Assembly (NCBI GenBank): GCA_030681635.1
Contig: JAUXRT010000205.1
Location: 1-5,570 of the forward strand
Direction of reading: 5' to 3'
Source: Reyranella sp.
GTDB lineage: Bacteria; Pseudomonadota; Alphaproteobacteria; Reyranellales; Reyranellaceae
Length of the DNA stretch: 5,570 nucleotides
In this document: piece by piece, positions 1 through 5,570 of the stretch
Numbering within the stretch: position 1 is the stretch's first letter
Layout of the letters: each line of letters opens with the position of its first letter
Notes under the pieces: generated by a model
Database searches by the model: none
Told to the model about the DNA's origin: nothing
The model's input: only the letters and a program-made list of their open reading frames with translations
Program-made: the position numbers and the translations under genes

Positions 1-2
1 TG

Positions 3-515
3 CGCACCCACGACGAGACCTGGCCCGACCTTTCCGACACTGCCCTTGTTGGCACGCTCGACTCTTGGCTGGGACCTTTCCTTAACGGCGTGTCGCGCCG
101 CGATCACCTGGCGCGCGTCGATCTCGCGGCGGCGCTGAAGGCATTGGTGCCCTGGGACCGGCAGCGCGACCTCGACCGGCTGGTGCCCAGCCACATCGAA
201 GTGCCGAGCGGCTCACGCGTGCCGGTGGACTACACCAATCCGGCCGAGCCTACCCTCTCGGTGCGCCTGCAGGAGATGTTTGGCCTCAGCGACACGCCGC
301 GGATCGCCGGCGGCAAGGTGGCGCTGACCGTGCATCTGCTGTCGCCGGCCCGGCGGCCGGTGCAGGTGACTCGCGACCTCGCGAGCTTCTGGGCGACCGG
401 CTACAAATCCGTGAAGGCCGAACTGAAAGGCCGCTACCCGCGCCACTACTGGCCGGACGATCCGCTGATCGCCGAGCCGACGGCCCGCGTCCGCCACCCC
501 CGGCCGCGCCCCTAG
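3..515 (+). CDS. hrpB: ATP-dependent RNA helicase HrpB, C-terminal part (5' end outside window)
   Basis: This is the last 170 codons of HrpB, a DEAH-box (SF2) helicase-like ATPase of the cytoplasm. Its exact substrate in most bacteria is unknown. The reading frame is open from the window edge, so the start and the ATPase motor domains lie upstream. What remains matches the HrpB-specific C-terminal domain. Seen directly are a VPSGSR element (about visible residues 67-72), the RLQEMFG block (88-94), LLSPARRPVQVTRDLASFW (112-130) and GRYPRHYWPDDP (143-154). All of these closely resemble E. coli HrpB as I recall it. The protein ends in a short Arg/Pro-rich tail at a TAG stop, a normal place for the family to end. 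A GTG at position 90 is internal and not a credible start, because conserved-looking sequence continues upstream of it. The gene converges with the DUF2798 gene 16 bases downstream. The family call is very secure; physiological role is not deducible here. Confidence 0.95.
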   Translation, partial: RTHDETWPDLSDTALVGTLDSWLGPFLNGVSRRDHLARVDLAAALKALVPWDRQRDLDRLVPSHIEVPSGSRVPVDYTNPAEPTLSVRLQEMFGLSDTPRIAGGKVALTVHLLSPARRPVQVTRDLASFWATGYKSVKAELKGRYPRHYWPDDPLIAEPTARVRHPRPRP

Positions 516-536
516 CGCCTAACCGCAGCCCCTAGC
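509..536. repeat. Short direct repeat CCCCTAGC at the convergent gene ends
   Basis: The octamer CCCCTAGC occurs at 509-516 and again at 529-536. The first copy contains the TAG stop of hrpB. The second contains, on the opposite strand, the stop of the DUF2798 gene. CTAG is self-complementary, so it can supply TAG in both directions. No GC stem followed by a T-run is visible in this 16-base gap, so I see no Rho-independent terminator. The repeat is short and may be coincidence. Confidence 0.4.
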
Positions 537-765
537 CGTGGTCGATGAAGCGGTCGAGCACGCGGCGGACCATCGGCATGGCGAAATACATGGTGGGTGC
601 GGCGATGACCCAGGAGATCATCCACGAGGCCATCCAGTTGACGATCATGCGCTCGTCCCAGCCCAGGACGCGATAGGTCGCCACCCCCGAGACCAGGAAG
701 GTCATGAAGAAGCTCGTGCCGATTGGCAGGGCGAATTTGTAGGCGCGGGCGGGGAGTTTCTTCAC
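532..765 (-). CDS. DUF2798-type small two-helix membrane protein
   Basis: This encodes a 77-residue protein of unknown function that fits the DUF2798 family of short bacterial inner-membrane proteins, which are usually about 70-90 residues long. It has a basic N-terminus (MKKLPARAYK), a first hydrophobic segment at about residues 11-32 containing FMTFLVSG, a short polar turn (GWDERM, 35-40), and a second segment at about 43-64 rich in Trp and Met (NWMASWMISW). A basic end follows (VRRVLDRF). The 'LVSG...T.R.LG' then 'W..SW..SW..A.P' layout is the family's recognisable pattern. Arg/Lys at both ends suggest both termini lie in the cytoplasm. The start is taken as GTG at 765-763. No good Shine-Dalgarno precedes it, so the start is less certain than the frame. 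The gene converges with hrpB and diverges from the amidase gene. No function can be assigned from the sequence. Confidence 0.85.
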   Translation of the reverse strand: MKKLPARAYKFALPIGTSFFMTFLVSGVATYRVLGWDERMIVNWMASWMISWVIAAPTMYFAMPMVRRVLDRFIDHG

Positions 766-768
766 GGC

Positions 769-827
769 GGGCGGGACAATATGGTACGGGCTTAGGTCTC
801 GTCCATCGTCCGCACGGAATCCCGCCC
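769..827. repeat. 8-bp inverted repeat flanking the divergent intergenic region
   Basis: GGGCGGGA at 769-776 is the exact reverse complement of TCCCGCCC at 820-827. The left arm ends three bases before the GTG start of the DUF2798 gene, and the right arm touches the ATG of the amidase gene. The arms are 43 bases apart, which is long for an RNA hairpin. They could be paired binding sites or chance in GC-rich DNA. No convincing -35/-10 pair is visible between them. Confidence 0.35.
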
Positions 828-2285
828 ATGTCCCTCGCCCTCCCGTTCCAGACCGCCAAGCAACTCGCTGCCGCGGTCCGGAAGAAGAAGATCGGCTGCG
901 TCGAACTCCTCGACCTCTATCTCAAGCGGGTCGAGGCCTATAACCCCGAGCTTAACGCCATCATCGCCACCGACATCGAGGGCGCCCGCAAGCAGGCCAA
1001 GGCCGCCGACAAGGCGGTGAAGGCCGGCAAGAAGCTGGGGCCGCTGCACGGCGTGCCGATGACCATCAAGGAATCCTACGACATCGCGGGCTACCCGACG
1101 ACCTGGGGCGACCCGGCCTTCAAGGACGCCATCGTCAAGACCGACTCAGCGGTCGTGCAGCGCCTGAAGAAGGCCGGCGTGACCCTGTTCGGCAAGACCA
1201 ACGTGCCGCTGAACCTGGCCGACTGGCAGAGCCACAATGAGGTCTACGGCTCGACCAACAACCCGTGGGATCTTGGCCGCACGCCGGGCGGCTCATCGGG
1301 CGGCTCGGGCGCGGCGCTGGCCGCCGGCCTCTCCGGCATCGATGCCGGCAGCGACATCGGCGCCTCGATCCGCAATCCCGCGCATTATTGTGGCACCTAC
1401 GGCCACAAGCCGACCTGGGGCGTCGTCTGCCCCAAGGGCCATGCGCTTGCCGGCAACGTCGCCTACGGCGACATCGGCGTCGTCGGCCCGCTGGCGCGCG
1501 GCGCCGAGGACCTCGAGATCGCGATGGATGCCATCGCCGGCCCCGACGAGATCGACGGCCGCGGCTGGAAACTCAGCCTGCCCCGCCCGAAGAAGACGAA
1601 GCTCCGCGACTTCAAGGTCGCCGTGCTGCTGACCGACCCCAATGCCGAGGTCGATCACTCGGTGCAGTCGGAGATCCAGAAGCTTGCCGACTTCCTCTCC
1701 AAGAAGAAGGTCAAGGTGAGCGACAAGGCGCGGCCGGCCATCGACACCACCGAAATGAACGACATCTTCATCCGGCTGCTGCGCGGTGCCACGTCTGCGC
1801 GGATGACCGATGCGGTGTACGAGCAGGCGCTGGCCGACGCCAAGAACCTGCCGGCCTCCGACATGAGCTATTTCGCCCAGATGCAGCGCGGCAATTCGCT
1901 GCCGCACCGCACCTGGCTGCAGCTCAACGAGAAGCGCCACCGCATGCGGCTGGCGTGGGATGCCTTCTTCGGGGACTACGACCTGATGCTGTGCCCGGTC
2001 GCGGTGACGGCGGCCTTCCCGCACGACCAGAAGGGCCTGCGCCACCTGCGCACCATCGTGGTCAACAACAAGAAGGTGCCGGTGGTCGACCAGATCTTCT
2101 GGGCCGGCTACGCGGGCCTCACCTACCTTCCGGCGTCGGCAGCACCGATCGGCCAGACCAAGGAAGGGCTGCCGATCGGCGTGCAGATCATCGGGCCGCA
2201 GTACGGCGACTACACCTGCATTGAATTCGCCAAGCTGCTGGAGAAGGAATACCGCAGCTTCGAGCCGCCCCCGGCCTACAGCTGA
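828..2285 (+). CDS. Amidase-signature family hydrolase (FAAH-like Ser-Ser-Lys triad)
   Basis: A 485-residue amidase-signature enzyme, which hydrolyses an amide bond through a Ser-cisSer-Lys triad. The substrate cannot be told from sequence. Candidates include simple amides, acyl-amides and N-acylethanolamines. The triad is visible: Lys81 in MTIKES, cis-Ser156 in PGGSSGGS, and nucleophile Ser180 in GSDIGASIR. The gaps (75 and 24 residues) equal those of fatty acid amide hydrolase (Lys142, Ser217, Ser241). The usual C-terminal core block is present at 431-457, ending GLPIGVQIIGP. No signal peptide or membrane segment is seen, so it is probably cytoplasmic. Length is normal for the family. The ATG at 828 is chosen because homology begins there with the typical N-terminal helix, a weak CGGAA lies 8 bases upstream, and longer in-frame starts from 723 run back over the opposite-strand DUF2798 gene. 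apt follows after 12 bases, suggesting co-transcription. GatA, the tRNA amidotransferase subunit, is unlikely because no gatB or gatC adjoins. Confidence 0.93.
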   Translation: MSLALPFQTAKQLAAAVRKKKIGCVELLDLYLKRVEAYNPELNAIIATDIEGARKQAKAADKAVKAGKKLGPLHGVPMTIKESYDIAGYPTTWGDPAFKDAIVKTDSAVVQRLKKAGVTLFGKTNVPLNLADWQSHNEVYGSTNNPWDLGRTPGGSSGGSGAALAAGLSGIDAGSDIGASIRNPAHYCGTYGHKPTWGVVCPKGHALAGNVAYGDIGVVGPLARGAEDLEIAMDAIAGPDEIDGRGWKLSLPRPKKTKLRDFKVAVLLTDPNAEVDHSVQSEIQKLADFLSKKKVKVSDKARPAIDTTEMNDIFIRLLRGATSARMTDAVYEQALADAKNLPASDMSYFAQMQRGNSLPHRTWLQLNEKRHRMRLAWDAFFGDYDLMLCPVAVTAAFPHDQKGLRHLRTIVVNNKKVPVVDQIFWAGYAGLTYLPASAAPIGQTKEGLPIGVQIIGPQYGDYTCIEFAKLLEKEYRSFEPPPAYS

Positions 2286-2287
2286 TC

Positions 2288-2293
2288 AGGAAG
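2288..2293 (+). promoter_or_regulatory. Ribosome binding site of apt
   Basis: AGGAAG lies just after the amidase stop and 4 bases before the ATG at 2298. It fixes the apt start. The whole 12-base gap is taken up by this site, so no promoter fits in it, which supports translation from an amidase-apt transcript. Confidence 0.7.
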
Positions 2294-2297
2294 AGCC

Positions 2298-2825
2298 ATG
2301 AGCACGGACATCGATCTCAAGAAGCACATCCGCTCGATCCCCGACTTCCCCAAGCCGGGAATCCTGTTCTACGACATCTCGACCCTGCTGGCGCACGCCA
2401 AGGCCTGGCACGCCACCATCGAGCGGATGGCCGACATGCTGCGGCCCTACAAGCCCGACGTGCTGGCCGGCATCGAATCGCGCGGTTTCCTTCTGGCGGC
2501 GCCGCTGGCGCTGGCGCTGGGCACCGGCTTCGTGATGATGCGCAAGCAGGGCAAGCTGCCCGGCACGACGGTGCGCCACACCTATGCGCTGGAGTACGGC
2601 ACCGACACGATCGAGATCCAGAACGACGCCATCAAGAAGGGGGCACGCGTCGTGCTGGTCGATGACCTGCTGGCCACCGGCGGCACCCTGGCGGCAGCGG
2701 TGAAGCTGCTGGAGCAGGTCGGCGGCGTGGTGCCGGCGGCGGCCTGCGTGATCGAGCTCACCTTCCTCGAGGGCCGCAAGCGGCTGAATGTGCCAGTCGA
2801 AACGCTGCTCAGGTACGACAGCTAG
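2298..2825 (+). CDS. apt: Adenine phosphoribosyltransferase
   Basis: Makes AMP and pyrophosphate from adenine and PRPP (EC 2.4.2.7), the one-step purine salvage route in the cytoplasm. The protein has 175 residues, normal for the family. Visible are the N-terminal IPDFPKPGILF hood segment (14-24), GIESRGF (58-64), the RKQGKLPG flexible-loop region (82-89), EYGTDTIEI (99-107) and the PRPP-binding signature VVLVDDLLATGGT (118-130) with its acidic pair Asp122-Asp123. LEYGTD and DDLLATGGT separate Apt from xanthine and hypoxanthine transferases. One variation: the GILF segment continues as YD (Tyr25-Asp26) where E. coli and human enzymes have RD. Similar YD forms occur, as I recall, in some alphaproteobacteria. 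The start is set by AGGAAG 4 bases upstream. It sits 12 bases after the amidase and 57 before DUF2817. Co-expression with the amidase is likely, but a metabolic link is not obvious. Confidence 0.97.
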   Translation: MSTDIDLKKHIRSIPDFPKPGILFYDISTLLAHAKAWHATIERMADMLRPYKPDVLAGIESRGFLLAAPLALALGTGFVMMRKQGKLPGTTVRHTYALEYGTDTIEIQNDAIKKGARVVLVDDLLATGGTLAAAVKLLEQVGGVVPAAACVIELTFLEGRKRLNVPVETLLRYDS

Positions 2826-2841
2826 GCACAGCCGCTTTCCG

Positions 2842-2869
2842 CGCCACCGTCAAACCGGCTACGATGGCG
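2842..2869 (+). other. Imperfect hairpin in the apt-DUF2817 gap
   Basis: CGCCACCGT (2842-2850) pairs with ACGATGGCG (2861-2869), giving eight pairs with one C-A mismatch and a 10-base loop. No T-run follows, so it is not a standard Rho-independent terminator. Its 3' arm ends three bases before the GGAGG of the DUF2817 gene, so it could affect translation of that gene or protect the upstream mRNA end. TTCC (2837-2840) could also pair with GGAA (2876-2879) inside the ribosome binding site. Folding was judged by eye only. Confidence 0.4.
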
Positions 2870-2872
2870 GCG

Positions 2873-2880
2873 GGAGGAAT
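2873..2880 (+). promoter_or_regulatory. Strong ribosome binding site of the DUF2817 gene
   Basis: GGAGGAAT contains a near-consensus GGAGG (2873-2877), 5 bases before the ATG at 2883. It is the best Shine-Dalgarno in the window and fixes the start. The site follows directly after the possible hairpin at 2842-2869. Confidence 0.8.
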
Positions 2881-2882
2881 AA

Positions 2883-3974
2883 ATGACGTCAATTCCAGAG
2901 TGCTTTTCCGAGAGCTATGCCGAGGCGCGCCCCAAGTTCTGCGCCGCGGCGGCCCAGGCGGGAGGCGCGCTGCGCTCCTGGCTCAATCCCAAGGCGCGCG
3001 GGCCCAACGGCGAGGCCCTCTACCTCGACACGGCGCGGTTCGGCCCGGCCAATACCGCCAACATGCTGGTGCTGATCGCGGGCACACACGGCGTCGAGGG
3101 CCATTGCGGCTCCGGCGCCGAGATCGCCTGGCTGCGAACCGGCGGACCCACGAAATTGCCCAAGGACACCGGGGCGCTGGTGATCCACGCCCTCAATCCC
3201 TATGGCTTCGCCTGGAGCCGCCGGGTGACCGAGGACAATGTCGACCTCAACCGCAACTTCGTCGACCACGACAAGCCCTATCCCGCCAACGACGGCTACC
3301 TCGCCATCGCGGAGGCGGTCCTGCCCCGCGACTGGAACGAGGCCAGCACGGCAAAGACCGAAGCGGTGTTCGCCGCCTACGCCCAGAAGCACGGCGCCTT
3401 CGGGCTGCAGAGCGCGATCAGCGCCGGCCAGTACAGCCATCCCGACGGCATCTTCTTCGGTGGGACCACGCCGACCTGGAGCAACCGCACCGTCCGCGCC
3501 ATCGCGCGCAAGGAGCTCGCGCGCGCGCGCCGCGTCGGCATCATCGACTTCCATACCGGCCTCGGCCCGTTCGGCCACGGCGAACTCATCTGCGCGGTGT
3601 CGCCCCAGGCCAAGTCGTTCGCGCGCTCCAAGGCCTGGTATGGCGACGAGATGACCTCGCCGGAGGGCGGCACCTCGACCTCGGCGGTGGTGGTGGGCTG
3701 CATGACGGATGCCTTTCCGCAGGAACTGCCCGACGCCGAAGTGACGTCGATCGCGCTGGAATACGGTACCTATTCCGTGCCCGAGGTGCTGGGTGCGGTG
3801 CGGGCCGACAACTGGCTGCACCAGCGCGGCGATCTCGCCTCGGCACAGGGCCGCGCGCTAAAAGCCGACATGAAGGAGCGCTTTTTCCCCTCGGGCGACA
3901 AATGGCGGGAGATGGTGTGGGCCCGCGCCGACCAGACGATCGGCTGGGCGCTGAAGGGCCTCACCGGGTCATGA
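2883..3974 (+). CDS. DUF2817 family M14-like zinc hydrolase
   Basis: A 363-residue protein matching the DUF2817 group, which belongs to the zinc carboxypeptidase (M14)/aspartoacylase-like fold. Its substrate is not established, so peptidase, deacylase or amidohydrolase activity are all open. The M14-type active site can be traced: His69 and Glu72 in GTHGVEGH (first two zinc ligands, HxxE), the substrate-binding element DLNRNF at 121-126 (Asn123, Arg124), His224 in DFHTGLG (third zinc ligand), and Glu293 in ALEYGT (candidate catalytic glutamate). Residue roles are assigned by analogy with carboxypeptidase A. No signal peptide is seen, so it is probably cytoplasmic, unlike secreted carboxypeptidases. 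A strong GGAGG lies 5 bases before the ATG. The phospholipase gene starts 10 bases after its stop, so the two are likely translated from one mRNA. The overlapping frames in this stretch have Arg/Pro/Ala-rich translations typical of shadow frames. Confidence 0.9.
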   Translation: MTSIPECFSESYAEARPKFCAAAAQAGGALRSWLNPKARGPNGEALYLDTARFGPANTANMLVLIAGTHGVEGHCGSGAEIAWLRTGGPTKLPKDTGALVIHALNPYGFAWSRRVTEDNVDLNRNFVDHDKPYPANDGYLAIAEAVLPRDWNEASTAKTEAVFAAYAQKHGAFGLQSAISAGQYSHPDGIFFGGTTPTWSNRTVRAIARKELARARRVGIIDFHTGLGPFGHGELICAVSPQAKSFARSKAWYGDEMTSPEGGTSTSAVVVGCMTDAFPQELPDAEVTSIALEYGTYSVPEVLGAVRADNWLHQRGDLASAQGRALKADMKERFFPSGDKWREMVWARADQTIGWALKGLTGS

Positions 3975-3978
3975 GGCG
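3973..3978 (+). promoter_or_regulatory. Ribosome binding site supporting the GTG start of the patatin gene
   Basis: GAGGCG overlaps the TGA stop of the DUF2817 gene and stands 6 bases before GTG at 3985. No ATG lies in frame nearby, so this site decides the start. Overlap with the upstream stop suggests translational coupling. Confidence 0.55.
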
Positions 3979-3984
3979 CCGCCG

Positions 3985-5570
3985 GTGAGCATCGTCGCCC
4001 CGAGCGGGGACGCCTCCCGGCTGCGACTCCGCCGGGCGCTGCAGCATGCGCCCCTGTTCGCCGACCTCGACACCAAGAGCCTGATGGCCGTCGAGCACCA
4101 GCTGACGCTGCTGGTCCTGCCGGGCGGCGCGCCGCTGTTCCGCCAGGGCGAGGCCGCCGACGCCGTCTATCTGGTGGCGAGCGGCTGTCTCGGCGTGTTC
4201 CGGCATGAGGACGGCGAACTCGAGGAGCCGATCCTGATCGCCGAGATCACGCCCGGCAACAGCGTCGGCGAGATGTCGCTGCTGTCCGAAAGCGAGCGCA
4301 CCCGCAGCGTCGCGGCGCTGCGCGACAGCGAGGTCTGGCGCCTGGCGCGGGCCGACTTCGACGCGCTCACGACATTGCACCACGAGGTGTTGCCGACGCT
4401 GATGCGCTACGTCGCGGCGCGCAACGCCGTCCCGCCCGGCAAGCGCCGGCGGCAGCCCAGGACCTTCGCCATCCTGCCGTCGGGTCCCGACGTGCCGGCG
4501 GCCCGGTTCGCGGTGCTGCTGGCCGGCGCCCTCGGCCGCATCGGCAACCAGGTCCAGCTTCTGGGGTCCGATTCGCTGGGACAGGAGCCGGAGTGGTTCG
4601 CGCGCTGCGAGATGGAATCGTCCTTCGTCCTCTATCGCGCCGATCCGACGCTGACGCCGTGGACCGAACTCTGCCTGCGCCAGGCCGACTGCCTGGTGGT
4701 GGTACGCAGCGCCGACACCGACCTGCCGACCAAGCTGCCGTTCGAGATCGAGATGGCGCGGGCCGGTGCGGTGTTCCATCGCCGCCGCGAGCTGGTGCTG
4801 CTGCACGAGGGCCACGAGGCCGCGCCCGGCTCGACGGCGGCGCTGCTGGCAGGCGGGCTCTACGGCCAGCACCATCATGTCCGCCTCGACCTGCTGGCCG
4901 ACATCGACCGGCTGGCCCGGCTGCTGACCGGCCATGCCGTCGGCCTCGTGATGGCGGGCGGCGGCGCGCGGGCTTTTACGCACATCGGCGTCGTCCGGGC
5001 GATGCGCGCCTCGGGCGTGCCGATCGACCTGATCGGCGGCACCAGCATGGGCGCCATCGTGGCCGCCGGCGTGGCGGCGCGCTGGAGCGACGAAGAGCTG
5101 GTGACCCGGTTCCGGCGGTCATTCGTCGATGTCAATCCGCTGAGCGACTACACCATCCCGGCGATCTCGCTGTTCGCCGGACGCCGCGTCGCGGCCCTGC
5201 TGCGCACGGCGTTCGACGAACTGGACATCGAGGATCTGGCGCTCCCCTTCTTCTGCGTCACCGCCAACCTCACGACCTCCAGCGCCGACGTCCACACGGT
5301 CGGCCGGCTGTGGCGCTGGCTCAGGGCCAGCGTGTCGATCCCCGGCGTCCTGCCGCCTTTCAACCAGGCCGGCGAGGTCCATGTCGACGGCGGCGTGATC
5401 GACAATTTCCCGGTGCGCGCGATGCGCCGCCTGGGCCGCGGAGTCACCGTCGGCGTCGACATCGACACCGGTGGTGCACTGGCGGCGGGCGCCGACGCCA
5501 TGGAGCCCTGGTCGGCCTGGCAGTTCTTCCGGCGCCTGCTATGGAAGCGCGACGAGACGCTGCCGATCCC
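3985..5570 (+). CDS. Cyclic-nucleotide-binding domain/patatin phospholipase, NTE-like (3' end outside window)
   Basis: The first 528 residues of an NTE-type serine esterase, likely a (lyso)phospholipase acting on membrane lipids. The frame is open to the window edge. Residues about 14-145 form one CRP-like cyclic-nucleotide-binding domain, with LFRQGEAADAVYLVASG (51-67) and the phosphate-binding cassette GEMSLL...RS, where Glu96 and Arg107-Ser108 are kept. Residues 160-275 resemble the NTE linker region, with LTPWT (223-227) and RQADC (232-236), nearly the same in human PNPLA6 as I recall it. The patatin domain starts near 317: oxyanion loop GGGARA (325-330), nucleophile Ser354 in GTSMG, and catalytic Asp468 in DGG (468-470). 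Ala330 replaces the usual Gly. No N-terminal membrane helix is seen, unlike animal NTE. Mycobacterial proteins such as Rv2565 have this two-part plan at about 580 residues, so perhaps 50-90 residues are missing here. GTG at 3985 is chosen for its upstream GAGGCG and because homology starts soon after. cAMP or cGMP control is plausible, not shown. Confidence 0.93.
   Translation, partial: MSIVAPSGDASRLRLRRALQHAPLFADLDTKSLMAVEHQLTLLVLPGGAPLFRQGEAADAVYLVASGCLGVFRHEDGELEEPILIAEITPGNSVGEMSLLSESERTRSVAALRDSEVWRLARADFDALTTLHHEVLPTLMRYVAARNAVPPGKRRRQPRTFAILPSGPDVPAARFAVLLAGALGRIGNQVQLLGSDSLGQEPEWFARCEMESSFVLYRADPTLTPWTELCLRQADCLVVVRSADTDLPTKLPFEIEMARAGAVFHRRRELVLLHEGHEAAPGSTAALLAGGLYGQHHHVRLDLLADIDRLARLLTGHAVGLVMAGGGARAFTHIGVVRAMRASGVPIDLIGGTSMGAIVAAGVAARWSDEELVTRFRRSFVDVNPLSDYTIPAISLFAGRRVAALLRTAFDELDIEDLALPFFCVTANLTTSSADVHTVGRLWRWLRASVSIPGVLPPFNQAGEVHVDGGVIDNFPVRAMRRLGRGVTVGVDIDTGGALAAGADAMEPWSAWQFFRRLLWKRDETLPI

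Noticed and set aside
516..531. Rho-independent terminator between the convergent genes
   Set aside because: No stem with a T-run on either strand in the 16-base gap or just around it.
723..827. A longer N-terminus for the amidase starting at 723
   Set aside because: It would overlap the opposite-strand DUF2798 gene, the extra residues look random, and family similarity begins at the ATG at 828.
1293..2045. A 250-codon open frame on the - strand inside the amidase gene
   Set aside because: Low-complexity Arg/Val/Gly-rich translation without family features. The amidase triad and C-terminal block on the + strand explain this DNA.
828..2285. Amidase as GatA of the tRNA-dependent amidotransferase
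   Set aside because: No gatB or gatC neighbours, and overall sequence features fit general amidase-signature enzymes better than GatA.
2836..2865. A promoter before DUF2817 with TTTCCG (2836-2841) and TACGAT (2860-2865)
   Set aside because: The -35 match is only three of six and the spacing is 18. It is too weak to call without transcript data.
2864..3988. A 374-codon + strand frame overlapping the DUF2817 gene
   Set aside because: Arg/Pro/Gly-rich product without motifs. The neighbouring frame has the strong ribosome binding site and the zinc-site motifs.
3961..4983. A 340-codon open frame on the - strand opposite the phospholipase gene
   Set aside because: Its translation is rich in Arg, Gln, Ala and Gly with no recognisable domain, typical of a shadow frame in GC-rich coding DNA. 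The + strand frame has clear cyclic-nucleotide and patatin motifs over the same bases.
3985..5570. Phospholipase as a CBASS-type defence effector (CapV-like)
   Set aside because: CapV patatins work with a CD-NTase, and none is nearby. The N-terminal CRP-like domain and the NTE linker place this protein with NTE/Rv2565-type enzymes.

Overview
The window is high-GC DNA (roughly two-thirds G+C by eye), densely packed with genes that share one codon style. Protein similarities and base composition suggest an alphaproteobacterium, perhaps of a Rhodospirillales/Reyranella-like group. That placement is an inference from recalled family sequences, not a search. There are no RNA genes, insertion sequences, CRISPR arrays, integrases or other signs of recent transfer, and no gene-free stretch longer than 300 bases. 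The longest gap is about 60 bases.

Layout from left to right: (1) the 3' end of hrpB, an ATP-dependent helicase, on the + strand (3-515). (2) A small two-helix membrane protein of the DUF2798 type on the - strand (532-765), convergent with hrpB and separated from it by 16 bases. (3) After a 62-base divergent gap, a + strand series of four genes: an amidase-signature hydrolase (828-2285), adenine phosphoribosyltransferase apt (2298-2825), a DUF2817 M14-like zinc hydrolase (2883-3974), and an open-ended gene (3985-5570) joining an N-terminal cyclic-nucleotide-binding domain to a patatin-type phospholipase. The last gene looks like a bacterial relative of neuropathy target esterase (NTE). Gaps within the series are 12, 57 and 10 bases, so amidase-apt and DUF2817-patatin are likely co-transcribed pairs. 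The 57-base gap may carry a second promoter or a leader structure.

Functionally, hrpB and apt are ordinary genes. apt recycles adenine to AMP. The other three plus-strand genes are hydrolases with intact-looking catalytic residues: a Ser-Ser-Lys amidase, a zinc peptidase/deacylase-like enzyme and a Ser-Asp lipid esterase with a built-in nucleotide sensor. A link to membrane-lipid or acyl-amide turnover is possible but is inference from gene order and distant homology. I see no clear evidence of an undescribed defence or mobile system. The most interesting items are the cyclic-nucleotide/NTE-like phospholipase and its close coupling to the DUF2817 gene.
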